DNA of 64,000 nt from a virus. Below, piece after piece: positions 25,329 to 33,927 of the stretch. Position 1 is the first letter of the stretch. Each line of letters opens with the position of its first letter. The notes under the pieces are model-generated. The model made no database searches. It worked only from the letters and a program-made list of their open reading frames with translations, and was not told the DNA's origin. Location of the stretch: positions 1-64,000 of IMG/VR virus record IMGVR_UViG_3300043411_002794. One strand, 5' to 3'. A program made the translations under genes and the position numbers.

Positions 25329-26222
25329 TTATGCGCCAAGTGGTATCGCGCCGGCCAGCTCGTCGCCGACCTTGGCGGCCTCCAGCCGTTCTTGCGCAAT
25401 ACGGGCGTAGTCAACGGAGAGCTCCGTACCAGCCGCCTTGCGACCCAGCTTTTTCGCGGTAATCGCAAAAGAGCCTGAGCCCGAGCACGGATCAAACAGC
25501 AGGTTGCCTTCGTTGGAGCACATGTTGATGATGCGGCCCAGCAGCTGCTCGGGCATCTGGTTCGGTGTCCCGGCCCGCTCCTTGAACGTCCCGTTGATCC
25601 GCGGCACGTACCACGTATCTTGCGTTTGGTAGAAGCCCTCCTGACACCACTGCGGGCGAAGCACCCAGGTATCGTCGGGATTGCGGCCTTTCGCCTTGGC
25701 CCGCTTATCGCCGTACACAAGCTGGCGAGCGCTCGGCACACGCTGCGGATTGAAGGTGAACTTCTCTTTGTGCTTCGTGTAGTACAGCAAATGGGCGTGC
25801 GACCGGGTCAGCTTGTTCTCACAATTGACCCCGAAGGTGTAATGCCAGACGACCCAGCTGCGTCGATGGAAACCGATCTTCTTGGCGATGATGTCGAGCT
25901 CGCTGACTTGCTCATCGCCGATCGCCAGCCAGAACGTGCCCTGCGGCTCCAGCAGTTCATAGAGCCGCCGCATCCACGCCCCGACCATTCCTTCGTAGTC
26001 GGCCTGCTTCTTGCGATCGTGGTATTCGTCGTACTCGTAGCCGATGTTAAAGGGCGGATCCATGAACGCCAGGTCGAGCCCACCGTCGGCCATGCCCTTG
26101 GCAACTTCTAAGAAGTCACCCTGGAAGATCCGCTCCGCCATCACGTATCGATTGCCGTCTTTCAGCAGCGGCGACAGCGGCTGCTTACTCGTCAGCAGGC
26201 TCCTCTTTGGCTTTTTTGCCAT
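25329..26222 (-). CDS. beta-class DNA N6-adenine / N4-cytosine methyltransferase
   Basis: A 297-residue AdoMet-dependent DNA methyltransferase. Seen: catalytic motif IV as MDPPFN at residues 54-59 and, near the C-terminus, the AdoMet-binding motif I FDPCSGSGSF around 243-252. Motif IV before motif I defines the beta class, which includes CcrM, RsrI and many phage enzymes. DPPF is compatible with either adenine-N6 or cytosine-N4 methylation. No restriction endonuclease is adjacent, so this is most simply a solitary phage methyltransferase protecting DNA from host restriction or marking replicated DNA. The N-terminus overlaps the RuvC-like gene by 38 bases. Confidence 0.9.
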   Translation of the reverse strand: MAKKPKRSLLTSKQPLSPLLKDGNRYVMAERIFQGDFLEVAKGMADGGLDLAFMDPPFNIGYEYDEYHDRKKQADYEGMVGAWMRRLYELLEPQGTFWLAIGDEQVSELDIIAKKIGFHRRSWVVWHYTFGVNCENKLTRSHAHLLYYTKHKEKFTFNPQRVPSARQLVYGDKRAKAKGRNPDDTWVLRPQWCQEGFYQTQDTWYVPRINGTFKERAGTPNQMPEQLLGRIINMCSNEGNLLFDPCSGSGSFAITAKKLGRKAAGTELSVDYARIAQERLEAAKVGDELAGAIPLGA

Positions 26223-26919
26223 GCTTTTTCTTTCGTCGTGGTTTGGCTTCAGGTTCCTTCTCGTGCAGCACGAACGGCACGGACAGGCCCTCGGAATAAG
26301 TGGCGACGCCCAGCATCATGACGAATGCCGCGTCGCATAGATTGTCAGCCCCGGTCTTCTCGTACGTCTCCGGATCGAAGTCGGTCCCAAAGACCTTGTT
26401 GCAGGCCCGGATCATGTCTTCCTTGTTGGCCGTGCCCTTCTTGATCATCTCAGCTTTATGCAGGGCAAAAGCCTTGATCTCACGGATCCCGACACCCTGG
26501 CAGGGAACGTCGTTCTCCTGGCACCAATAGGCCACGGCGCCCTTGAGCACGCCGAAGAACTCCTGGGTCGAAGCAACGCGGGCAATGATCGCCTGAATCG
26601 GCTGCGGGCGGCCCGGCTCCTGAGGCGGCGTAAACCGCACGTCCTCGAACAACACGACGTCCGGATCGACAATCGCCAGGAACTGGCGTAGTCGCAAGAG
26701 TCGCATCATCGAGGTGTCGTACGGGCCGGTGGAGAGATCCCACAGTTCCAGGTAGCTCCGCACAGACTCCTGCGGCTGCCCGGGTACGATGTCGCAGAAA
26801 GCCGCCCCGCAGTTGGTGCCGAGATCGAGGCCCAGCACGCGACACGTGTCCGCACTCTTTCGGGCAACGCCCCGTTGATAGACGCGGGGATCTTTCTGCA
26901 TCGTGAAGATGGCGGTCAT
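26185..26919 (-). CDS. RuvC-like Holliday junction resolvase
   Basis: A 244-residue RNase-H-fold nuclease resembling RuvC. Seen: LGLDLGTNCGAA (first catalytic Asp, about residue 32), VLFEDV (Glu, about 91-94) and GADNLCDAAFVMML (the D-x-x-D/A-D carboxylates near 190-197). The C-terminus is a basic-acidic tail (KPRRKKKHGKKAKEE). It probably resolves branched DNA made during recombination-dependent replication and packaging. The gene is flanked by an exonuclease and a methyltransferase. The start overlaps the upstream stop as TAATG. Confidence 0.8.
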   Translation of the reverse strand: MTAIFTMQKDPRVYQRGVARKSADTCRVLGLDLGTNCGAAFCDIVPGQPQESVRSYLELWDLSTGPYDTSMMRLLRLRQFLAIVDPDVVLFEDVRFTPPQEPGRPQPIQAIIARVASTQEFFGVLKGAVAYWCQENDVPCQGVGIREIKAFALHKAEMIKKGTANKEDMIRACNKVFGTDFDPETYEKTGADNLCDAAFVMMLGVATYSEGLSVPFVLHEKEPEAKPRRKKKHGKKAKEEPADE

Positions 26920-27788
26920 TACAACCAGAATCGCCCTGCGGCGACCTCCCGGAATGTTTCGTAGGTGCGATGAATGACGAGGCTGTCGTAAGCTCCGCCG
27001 TGGGCATTTATGTTATCGACGCCGTGCCGAATCGCTAGTCGGTACTTAGGCGTGATCCAGTTGTCGAGCGACCAGCGGACATTGTAAGGCGGCTTTGCGA
27101 TCCGCGTCTGCCAGCTGTAGAGCGAGTCCTCCGGGAACGGAGCAGAGTATTGCTGGACCGCTTTCTCCATCAGGCCGACGTCAAAGATCGTGGTATTGCT
27201 CCACGACAACGGACGACCGTAACGGTGCAAGAAGCCATCCAGCATGTACCGATCGAACTGGAACAGATTAGCGCCGACGGTGAGCCGGTGCTTGCCGAGC
27301 ATCTCGCTAAGAAACGCATGCAGCTGCTGCGTCGCCAGCTCGGCCGGAATGCCTTCGCGCTGCAGCCGCTCCGGGGTGAAATGGTACGTGCGACCCTTCT
27401 CCGCAAAGCGTTGCTGCAGGGCCGTCATCCGGCTGCAGACCCAGTCCCAGGAGACGAAGGGATGCCGGGACCAATCGAAAACGATGCTGCCGCAGTGTAC
27501 GACCTGCCGGTTTCTAATTACCGCCCAGCCGGCTTCCAGAACCAAGTCGACGAGAAAGTCCACGCCGGTCGTTTCTAGATCCAGCACAAAGTAGTCATCG
27601 GAATGGATACCCTGGGCCATCCAGTGCAGCATGTAATTCCGCAGATTCCACAGCTGTTGCTGCAGGTCCTGCGGATCTTCATACGGACGGACTAACTCCG
27701 CCGGAGCAGCTTCAACCAACCCCGCTTGATCGCCGAGCCCAGGCGGTACAGCGGACGACGCTTCAGGGAGAGAAGTTCGGCCAAACAT
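26919..27788 (-). CDS. DEDDh 3'-5' exonuclease (DnaQ-like)
   Basis: DnaQ-superfamily exonuclease. Seen: ExoI FVLDLETTGVDF (about residues 67-78, catalytic D and E), ExoII GANLFQFDRYMLDG, and ExoIII NAHGGAYDSLVIH with the His and Asp five apart, giving the DEDDh pattern. It likely degrades ssDNA or proofreads in the recombination module next to the RuvC-like gene. Start uncertain: the ATG at 27788 overlaps the preceding gene by 97 bases; an ATG at 27632 (14 residues before ExoI) would also leave a whole domain. The coding sequence contains one copy of the GGTAATTAGAAACC motif. Confidence 0.8.
   Translation of the reverse strand: MFGRTSLPEASSAVPPGLGDQAGLVEAAPAELVRPYEDPQDLQQQLWNLRNYMLHWMAQGIHSDDYFVLDLETTGVDFLVDLVLEAGWAVIRNRQVVHCGSIVFDWSRHPFVSWDWVCSRMTALQQRFAEKGRTYHFTPERLQREGIPAELATQQLHAFLSEMLGKHRLTVGANLFQFDRYMLDGFLHRYGRPLSWSNTTIFDVGLMEKAVQQYSAPFPEDSLYSWQTRIAKPPYNVRWSLDNWITPKYRLAIRHGVDNINAHGGAYDSLVIHRTYETFREVAAGRFWL
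27509..27522 (-). repeat. TAATTA-centred motif, intragenic copy
   Basis: GGTAATTAGAAACC on the minus strand, 14 bases identical to the intergenic copies, but inside the exonuclease gene, where it encodes part of WAVIRNRQ. Confidence 0.6.
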
Positions 27789-28390
27789 TCGTTGCGTTCT
27801 TTCGCGAGAGATCCGTTGCGAGCACGCTCAGCTTTAAGCTTGTGCAAGACCTCCGAGTGATAATTGCGTAAATGCCGTAGTTGCTCGGCAAGCACGGCTG
27901 CAGCCAGCTGCGGATCTTCCGGAGCTACCGGCACCGCTTCCTGTCGCAGGTTGGCGGCCACGGACAGAGCAGCGTAGTAGTACCGTGAGATGTCTTCCTG
28001 GTTGGCCGGAGCATCTTCGATATGGGTCGTATCACGGACGGCCTGAAACCAAGCTCCGAGCAGCACGCGGCCGAATGCCGCTAAGACGACGCCCTGGACG
28101 GTGCCGGGCAGGTCCAAGAAGCCGGCAGCCTGTAATGCGTCGTACGGCGATCGTACGTCGAGCGTGCCGACAAACAGCGTCTGGGCCTCGGCAACCGCGT
28201 TGATCGCCTTAGCCAGGTCTTCATCGGTCACGCCGTGCTGGTCCATATAGGCCCGCAACGACGGCAGAATATTGGGCGGATCCAACGACACGATCGCCGC
28301 CCGCAACAGCGTGGGGGCGATATAGGCAAGATCCCGTTCGGGGGCGTACATCGGCCCGGCAGCACCAGGCGGCCGCATATTAACCGGCAT
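27692..28390 (-). CDS. hypothetical protein (232 aa)
   Basis: Unrecognised. Largely helical, Ala-rich, ending in a coiled-coil-like stretch and a basic amphipathic tail (YRLGSAIKRGWLKLLRRS) that could bind membrane or nucleic acid. Start overlaps the preceding stop by 11 bases. Confidence 0.65.
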   Translation of the reverse strand: MPVNMRPPGAAGPMYAPERDLAYIAPTLLRAAIVSLDPPNILPSLRAYMDQHGVTDEDLAKAINAVAEAQTLFVGTLDVRSPYDALQAAGFLDLPGTVQGVVLAAFGRVLLGAWFQAVRDTTHIEDAPANQEDISRYYYAALSVAANLRQEAVPVAPEDPQLAAAVLAEQLRHLRNYHSEVLHKLKAERARNGSLAKERNECLAELLSLKRRPLYRLGSAIKRGWLKLLRRS

Positions 28391-28913
28391 GAATGAATTC
28401 CTCTTGATAGCCCTGCAGCTTCAGCTCGTAAGCGAAGTTGGGCTTAGGGTGGTCCGGAGCCTTAACAAACTTGCAGCTGACCGGGTCAAGCTTGCCGGTG
28501 GCAACCTTGAGCATGTTGTTGGCGTCCACGCATTCCAGCACCGGCGTCATGCGTACGCCGCAGGCAATGAACGCCCCGGTGTTCACAACGCTGATGTCGG
28601 CCAAGGCGTCGATCATGCCGACCAACGACGGCTCACGGCCCTCAATGTTCACCAGCGCGTAGGTGCCGTCCGGAGCGACGAGATCGCTGATATAGCCGCG
28701 CTGCTGGGTCAACGTGACCCACTCGCCGTCGTGCATGATGCAGACGTCGACTGCGGACTCTTCGGCAAACTCCAGTACTTCTTCCAACAAGAACGCAACC
28801 CGTGCGGCACGTATCTCCTGAGACGGCATAGTCGGACAAGCGGGCACGTGTTGCCCGAAGCCCAGCATCATGGCCGCGACACGTCGCTCGTGGTCCGTTA
28901 CGGGAAACAGCAT
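28380..28913 (-). CDS. MazG-like nucleotide pyrophosphohydrolase
   Basis: A 177-residue all-alpha NTP pyrophosphatase-like protein. Seen: RVAFLLEEVLEFAEES, matching the MazG/PRA-PH E-x-x-E metal site, and DALADISVVNTGAFIACGV plus VDANNMLKVATGKL, matching the second acidic helix (D-A-x-x-D) and the 'N-x-S/L-K' phosphate-binding segment of phage MazG-like enzymes. A roughly 40-residue insert (residues 60-100) separates the two halves, longer than usual. It would hydrolyse an NTP or dNTP to the monophosphate, shaping the nucleotide pool or lowering ppGpp. Substrate not predictable. Confidence 0.7.
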   Translation of the reverse strand: MLFPVTDHERRVAAMMLGFGQHVPACPTMPSQEIRAARVAFLLEEVLEFAEESAVDVCIMHDGEWVTLTQQRGYISDLVAPDGTYALVNIEGREPSLVGMIDALADISVVNTGAFIACGVRMTPVLECVDANNMLKVATGKLDPVSCKFVKAPDHPKPNFAYELKLQGYQEEFIHAG

Positions 28914-29383
28914 TACGATTCTTCTCCGGTTTGCCGACGGAGGAACTGCTGCACGACGGCGGTGTCCCGCGCGGCATGATGCGCCCGGAAGTCGGCCGGG
29001 GTGGTGAAAGCAAAATTGACGGCATTACGGGCCGCCAACGTCAGTTTGTAGAGCTGCTGCGGGAAGACACGACCATCGTCGCCATATTCCCGCTTGCTGT
29101 AATCGAAACCAATCCGCACGGCCCGCACGACGCGAAGCGTCCGGTAGGCCTGCCAGACGGAGATGGCGCCCATCAGCTCGATCTCCGGCAGCGGCGACAT
29201 CGGTGAATTCTGTCGCAAGATGGCCAAACTGTCGGGCGCAAAGCATTCTTCGACCAATGCGATCCACTCGCAAAGGCGAACCAGGGCGGCGTACAGCGCA
29301 CGGGCCGTGGTCTCTTCGGTCACAAACGGCGGCACCGGAACCGTACGCGGATCTCGTAGCGTCGCCTGGGTATCATCACTCAT
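28913..29383 (-). CDS. hypothetical protein (156 aa)
   Basis: Unrecognised helical protein (ARALYAALVRLCEWIALVEEC). Both ends overlap neighbours (ATGA upstream, TAATG downstream), so it is translationally coupled to the MazG-like gene. Confidence 0.65.
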   Translation of the reverse strand: MSDDTQATLRDPRTVPVPPFVTEETTARALYAALVRLCEWIALVEECFAPDSLAILRQNSPMSPLPEIELMGAISVWQAYRTLRVVRAVRIGFDYSKREYGDDGRVFPQQLYKLTLAARNAVNFAFTTPADFRAHHAARDTAVVQQFLRRQTGEES

Positions 29384-30228
29384 GTGGTCCTCGCAAATAC
29401 CGCACGCTCAGTGCAGTGTACGCAGACGCCGGTATCGACCTCAGGGTCGAATGGTTGAGCCGAGTTACAGCCCTGGCAGATCTGCAGGATGAAATCTTTC
29501 AAATGCGTGCCGGCGGGACAATTCTCGTAGCCGACGGCACAACGGTGGCACTCGTGCGTCCAGTTGTTGGGGCACGGGATGATCTTAAAGCGACGCTTGA
29601 GAACTTCAAGATTGTAATCAACATACGACTTCGTGCACCCGACCTCGCTAAATACGGGCCGCTGTGTTGAAAGCTTTACGTCGAGCTTCACCATGAAGCG
29701 GAGATTGACGAACTGTTTGGCATCCCGAAACGGCCGCTGGCCCCACTTGGGCGTAAACCCAACACGGGCCGAGACCACACCGAACATGCCTCGCTTCCAG
29801 AACTTCGTCAGCCTCGTCGGACAGCAGCTGCCCGCCAGTACGAGCAACTGCAGGTTGTAACCGACGTCGTCGCGCTTACGGGCCATTTCGACGCGGGTCA
29901 CGTGCACGGGGACCCATTCATCCTCCCCCTGTGCCGTCCACGGTAAAGCCGGTCGGTGCTTCCGTAACGTATGAAGATTACCAGCGATGCGGGCAGCAAA
30001 GGTACGCGCAACGCCTTCTGTAATTTCGTGCCCGAGCAGCTGCCTCGCGGTTTCGTACACTACAGAGTAGCGAACGTCGCGAGGCAGCTCTCGGTGAAGA
30101 TCTGCAACCAACGACTCAAATGATGGACCAGCGGGTACGACGCATAGCCGCGGGTACATGACCCGTCGAAAGATGTCGTCTCGTAACGCGGAGATCCGTT
30201 TGAGGTTGTAAACAGGCAGATCAGACAC
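29380..30228 (-). CDS. hypothetical protein with C-terminal zinc-binding cysteines (282 aa)
   Basis: Unrecognised. The C-terminal third contains paired cysteines (CHRCAVGYENC, CQGCN, CVHC) forming one or two zinc ribbons; the N-terminal part is basic and alpha/beta. GTG start whose ribosome site (TAGGT) overlaps the stop of the histone-like peptide gene. Several Cys-rich proteins of similar layout occur elsewhere in this genome (about 51.6, 53.6 and 56.4 kb). Confidence 0.65.
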   Translation of the reverse strand: MSDLPVYNLKRISALRDDIFRRVMYPRLCVVPAGPSFESLVADLHRELPRDVRYSVVYETARQLLGHEITEGVARTFAARIAGNLHTLRKHRPALPWTAQGEDEWVPVHVTRVEMARKRDDVGYNLQLLVLAGSCCPTRLTKFWKRGMFGVVSARVGFTPKWGQRPFRDAKQFVNLRFMVKLDVKLSTQRPVFSEVGCTKSYVDYNLEVLKRRFKIIPCPNNWTHECHRCAVGYENCPAGTHLKDFILQICQGCNSAQPFDPEVDTGVCVHCTERAVFARTT

Positions 30229-30235
30229 AAGGCAC

Positions 30236-30310
30236 CTACTTCGCCTTCTTCGCGGCCTTAGCCGGCTTCTTAGCCGATTTCTTGGCAGCGGACTTCTTGG
30301 CAGCAGCCAT
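30236..30310 (-). CDS. histone-H1-like Lys/Ala peptide (24 aa)
   Basis: Seen: a 24-codon gene composed almost only of Ala, Lys, Ser and Pro, beginning MAAAKKSAAKKSAKK and ending in AAKKAK. It has AAGGAG eight bases upstream and fills the gap exactly between its neighbours. The composition matches the C-terminal tails of histone H1 and of bacterial Hc1/AlgP-type DNA-condensing proteins. A DNA-compacting or charge-neutralising role in replication or packaging is inferred. Confidence 0.7.
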   Translation of the reverse strand: MAAAKKSAAKKSAKKPAKAAKKAK

Positions 30311-30324
30311 GGTAGTCACTCCTT

Positions 30325-30825
30325 CTAAAGTGTCAGACCCAGGTCATCGCCTTCGGTCATCTGTGCTTCTCGTCGCATTGCATCCTGTAGTTGATCAGGT
30401 GTGCAAATCTCGGAAAAGTTGTCTTCAACGACACACAGATAATTACCGTCAGGTAGCAGAAACGTCCGGGCATGGGTCTCTTCCGACTCGGACGCAACAA
30501 GCTCTGCATCGACAGTCGCCTGAATATGATTCCTGGCTATTTCTTCCAGGAGCAGGACGACGTCGGTAGTTCCTCCCTCATTGAAAAATCGTACGAACGC
30601 ACCAAGCAGTTTCTCCAGCCGGCGGAATTTTGGCAACTCCGCAGTCAGCATCGGCTTGTCACACTGCTTCTCCCATAGCATTCGTTTCCATTGCAGTTTG
30701 TTACCGTACAAGTAGTAAAGCTGCAAGCTAAGGAAGGCGCCTCCGTCGGGACGTTCGTCCGCCACGGAGTGGATCCGATAACCGTCGTAGTGCGATGTCG
30801 CCAATGCGGCCGGCATGTCGACCAC
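30325..30825 (-). CDS. hypothetical protein (166 aa)
   Basis: Unrecognised mixed alpha/beta protein. GTG start at 30825 with GGAG eight bases upstream, overlapping the preceding TAG; the in-frame ATG at 30816 has no ribosome site. No motif recognised. Confidence 0.65.
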   Translation of the reverse strand: MVDMPAALATSHYDGYRIHSVADERPDGGAFLSLQLYYLYGNKLQWKRMLWEKQCDKPMLTAELPKFRRLEKLLGAFVRFFNEGGTTDVVLLLEEIARNHIQATVDAELVASESEETHARTFLLPDGNYLCVVEDNFSEICTPDQLQDAMRREAQMTEGDDLGLTL

Positions 30826-31157
30826 TAGGACGGCTCCGGTGGAGGCGGCGGGGCCGGGATCGCCGCCAGCGCCTGTTCGGCGGCTTTGAGCAAATCCGTC
30901 CAGGCGGCGTGCAGCGCAGCATTGAGATGCGCCCCGCTAGAAGCCAACAAGTTGATCAGCGTGTCCTTGTCGGGCAGAGGCAACTGCATCACGTCGCCGT
31001 CGACGGGCTGCAGGAACAACGTGCCGGTCGGGACTTCCCCGGCCTGCAGCTTTCCGTGCAACTCCCGCCCTTGTTTGTATTGGGCCTGGATTTGATCGAG
31101 CTGCTGCACGGCTTCCCGTGCCTGCTCGAAGCAAGTGACCAGCAAAGGTTTCGTCAT
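30825..31157 (-). CDS. hypothetical protein with proline tail (110 aa)
   Basis: Helical protein beginning MTKPLLVTCFEQAREAVQQL, likely a coiled coil over residues 8-35, and ending in PAPPPPPEPS. An in-frame extension above 31157 is Arg-rich shadow sequence. Function unknown. Confidence 0.6.
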   Translation of the reverse strand: MTKPLLVTCFEQAREAVQQLDQIQAQYKQGRELHGKLQAGEVPTGTLFLQPVDGDVMQLPLPDKDTLINLLASSGAHLNAALHAAWTDLLKAAEQALAAIPAPPPPPEPS

Positions 31158-31162
31158 GACTT

Positions 31163-31552
31163 CTATCCCAGTAATAAGCCGAAGCCCAGCCAGTAGCGCA
31201 TCACGAGATCGCCCTGAGCTTCGGCAGGATCCACTTCTACGACCGGCACGCCGGTCACGATATGCAGCCGCTTCACCTGGCGGCGAACGTCGTACTGCAC
31301 GCACTTCAGTCCGAAGCCGAACATGGCGGCGAACGCGAGGTCCGGCTCCCTGTGCAGCAAATACGGATAGAGCGGCACATAAAACTGCTCCTCATCGGCA
31401 AACAGCGTGAAGTCCGTCCTTCCGGCCATGGTGACCGGAGACTGACAAACAACCCAGTGCTCGCCGGGCTTGCGGGGCACAACCAGCCCCGGATTATCTA
31501 CGCCTGCCGCGGCACTGCGTAGAAGATCGACGCGATTCCAGGTGAGATCCAT
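31163..31552 (-). CDS. hypothetical protein (129 aa)
   Basis: Unrecognised beta-rich protein (MDLTWNRVDLLRSAAAG). The ATG at 31552 shares a base with the TGA of the glycosyltransferase gene. Confidence 0.6.
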   Translation of the reverse strand: MDLTWNRVDLLRSAAAGVDNPGLVVPRKPGEHWVVCQSPVTMAGRTDFTLFADEEQFYVPLYPYLLHREPDLAFAAMFGFGLKCVQYDVRRQVKRLHIVTGVPVVEVDPAEAQGDLVMRYWLGFGLLLG

Positions 31553-32385
31553 CAAAGGTCCAAGGTGAAGGGCGTCGCCGCTACGGGCTTCTCCGGCGGC
31601 TGTCGTGGAGGCTCGCCGGCGGTTCGCCGGATCGCCGCTGAAACGTCCAACGGCAGTTGAGACGCGACACGACGGTGGTAGTTATAACCGACGGGCTGCT
31701 CATCGAAACCTCTTCGCGGAGATTTTGATCGCTGCCCTTTGTCGTCGGCATTGACGGCCACGCCCTGTGTGTCGGACACAAGCGATATGTCCTGTTGCCG
31801 ACACAGCTCGCCGAGCATGACATCGCCGCCGCGATGGCGGATGTCCGCTACCGGCCAGCCGTACTGATGAATGATGTCGGTATCGATGACCCAGCCGCCG
31901 CCGGTAGCAAACCGCACCCGATGGTTGTTCAACACCGGTTTATTGCCATACCAGGGTTGATCGCGAATCCAGTCGGCCTGCGACCCAGTCAGTCGTTGAA
32001 ACCAAATGTCGCCCCGCATCGATCGCGGGGTCATCCGCGACGCCACCTGAGCCCACTCGGCAGGCGACACGGTGATGTACGAATCATCGTCGAACCAGGC
32101 CGTATAAGGCGTCCTAATCGGGTACTCGATGTCGTGAAACATCCGCCGCATGGCCGGATACTTGTAGACGTTCTTCTCAGCTTCGTAGAGCACCGGAAAC
32201 AAGTCCGGCATCTTCGTCCGAAGCTCGTGCACGTAGTCCGTCGTCTCCGGGCTGCATTCGTTGAGGAATACGCGGATCTGATACGGGGCGTCGTGCTTGG
32301 CTAGTGACCCCAGGCAACGACGCGCCAAGGCCGGGAAGTCTCCGTAACACAGCACGAAGACGGTCAGCTTATGCGGTTCCGGCAT
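31552..32385 (-). CDS. GT-A-fold glycosyltransferase (family 2-like)
   Basis: A 277-residue GT-A glycosyltransferase. Seen: an N-terminal nucleotide-sugar Rossmann strand (LTVFVLCYGDFPALARRCL), the DxD metal site in AWFDDDSYITV (about residue 97-101), and RFATGGGWVIDTDI, which corresponds to the acceptor-side loop of family 2 enzymes. C-terminal 40 residues are Pro/Arg-rich. It probably glycosylates a phage protein, phage DNA or a host surface polymer, perhaps with the GT-B enzyme at 15.5 kb. Start overlaps the upstream gene by 17 bases. Confidence 0.75.
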   Translation of the reverse strand: MPEPHKLTVFVLCYGDFPALARRCLGSLAKHDAPYQIRVFLNECSPETTDYVHELRTKMPDLFPVLYEAEKNVYKYPAMRRMFHDIEYPIRTPYTAWFDDDSYITVSPAEWAQVASRMTPRSMRGDIWFQRLTGSQADWIRDQPWYGNKPVLNNHRVRFATGGGWVIDTDIIHQYGWPVADIRHRGGDVMLGELCRQQDISLVSDTQGVAVNADDKGQRSKSPRRGFDEQPVGYNYHRRVASQLPLDVSAAIRRTAGEPPRQPPEKPVAATPFTLDL

Positions 32386-32935
32386 CAGGGATCACCACGT
32401 GAACGGATCGAACAGGAGTAGGCGACTGAGCTAAGATCATGATCAGCTCGGCCGCATCACGAGGAGACGGGTTATTCCCGTCACGTACGGCAGCCTGCAT
32501 CTTTTCCAGCAGGCTGAGATAACGACGGCGGGCGTGCTCGTCGTGGAAGGTATGTCGAATCGAAGGGAACAGCTCACGCAGGCCCGTCACTTCCTGGGCC
32601 AGTTCCACCTCGTCCAACCCGCGGGCCGAACGACTGAGCAAACGCGTGAGTTGCCCGGTATGCGAATAGGCTAACGCGATGGTGCAATCTCGGATGGCGA
32701 CATGATCACCAAAGATATGCGCCTCTTGAACCGTCCGTGTAAACGGTAACTCCGCAGCATCCACCAGTACGCGACAGAACTGCCGGTATTGTTTCCTTGA
32801 GCCGTCATCCATGCAGGCGTCAATGGACGGTGATGTTGGATCGATGCTAAGCGGGTATTGAGTCAGACGTGAGTTAGTCACAGTAGTCAGATTCCGTAAT
32901 AGTGACGGCACGAGGCATCCCGCCGACGCCGTCAT
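32369..32935 (-). CDS. hypothetical protein (188 aa)
   Basis: Unrecognised helical protein. The ATG at 32935 has GGGGA upstream; an internal ATG at 32812 is an alternative with no ribosome site. No motif recognised. Confidence 0.6.
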   Translation of the reverse strand: MTASAGCLVPSLLRNLTTVTNSRLTQYPLSIDPTSPSIDACMDDGSRKQYRQFCRVLVDAAELPFTRTVQEAHIFGDHVAIRDCTIALAYSHTGQLTRLLSRSARGLDEVELAQEVTGLRELFPSIRHTFHDEHARRRYLSLLEKMQAAVRDGNNPSPRDAAELIMILAQSPTPVRSVHVVIPDAGTA

Positions 32936-32953
32936 TAAAGTATCCCCGCGACG

Positions 32954-33919
32954 TTACCCGGCCGTCGCAGTCTTGCGCTTCGCCGCGTCTGCGGCGCGTG
33001 CAGCGGCCCGAGAAGCAGCCACTGGGGTCTTGGGAGGCGAAGCCTTCGCACCCTTGTCCTTAGTCTCCTTTTCAGGCGGCTTCGGTTTCTCGTCATCGGT
33101 CGCCCGATTGTCGAGAACCTGCTGCACATATTGTTGCGTTCGTGTGCAGGCTTGCAACTCATCATCGAGTGCTGCCCGCATATCGCCCAGCGACGCAGAT
33201 ACGTCGTTCAACGATTTTAACGTGTCCGGCGTAATTCCGGAGTCACCTTGCTGCATGACGTTTGTGTAGACGCTGTGGGCCTTCCCATTCCAGACGTCGG
33301 TGTGCCGCTTGATCCAGAGTCGCGACATCTCGCGGATCTGCTCCAGCTGCTTATCGACCGTCTTCGGGATCCCCAGCGGCCGGCCGCCGCCTGCCCGGGC
33401 GCCACCGTAGAACCGCACGATCGCGTTGTGCAGATCCTGTGGCGTCCACATGTTGGTAACGATGTCCCGCTCAAAGCGGAGGCGTGTCGGATCGTCTTCG
33501 ATCGACAGCAGGTAAATGATATGACCCCACAAGATGCGGAAGTCTTCGATCGTCTTACTCCGGTACCCGAGCAGGCGTTGCACGGCTTCCTTGTCATAGG
33601 TCGCCGCAAACTGCATCGCCTTCTTGAGCGTCTCGAAGCCTGCGCCGGCCGAGCTGGCACGCCGGATGAGATCCAGCGGATCCACTCCGTTATGCTTCTG
33701 CTTTTCGGTCAGAAAGTCTTCCGGGCGCTCCTTAATCTCCAGGGCTTGCGTCCCGAGATTATGCAGAAACAAAATCGTCGCCTGCGTGTGATGGACGAAG
33801 TCCACCTGCAGCTGCTTGAATTTCTGCCGAAGCGCCGGGCACATCTCTTTGATCGCGGCCTGGCTATCAGCCAAGGCCTGTGACCGCTGCAGCATCCCGA
33901 CGGCACTTGTACGTCCCAT
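32954..33919 (-). CDS. hypothetical protein with Lys/Ala-rich tail (321 aa)
   Basis: Unrecognised, predominantly helical. The last 55 residues are Lys/Pro/Ala/Arg-rich (for example KDKGAKASPPKTPVAASRAA) and histone-tail-like, suggesting DNA contact. It sits in the recombination region between the RecA-like gene and a glycosyltransferase. Confidence 0.65.
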   Translation of the reverse strand: MGRTSAVGMLQRSQALADSQAAIKEMCPALRQKFKQLQVDFVHHTQATILFLHNLGTQALEIKERPEDFLTEKQKHNGVDPLDLIRRASSAGAGFETLKKAMQFAATYDKEAVQRLLGYRSKTIEDFRILWGHIIYLLSIEDDPTRLRFERDIVTNMWTPQDLHNAIVRFYGGARAGGGRPLGIPKTVDKQLEQIREMSRLWIKRHTDVWNGKAHSVYTNVMQQGDSGITPDTLKSLNDVSASLGDMRAALDDELQACTRTQQYVQQVLDNRATDDEKPKPPEKETKDKGAKASPPKTPVAASRAAARAADAAKRKTATAG

Positions 33920-33927
33920 ACGTACTC

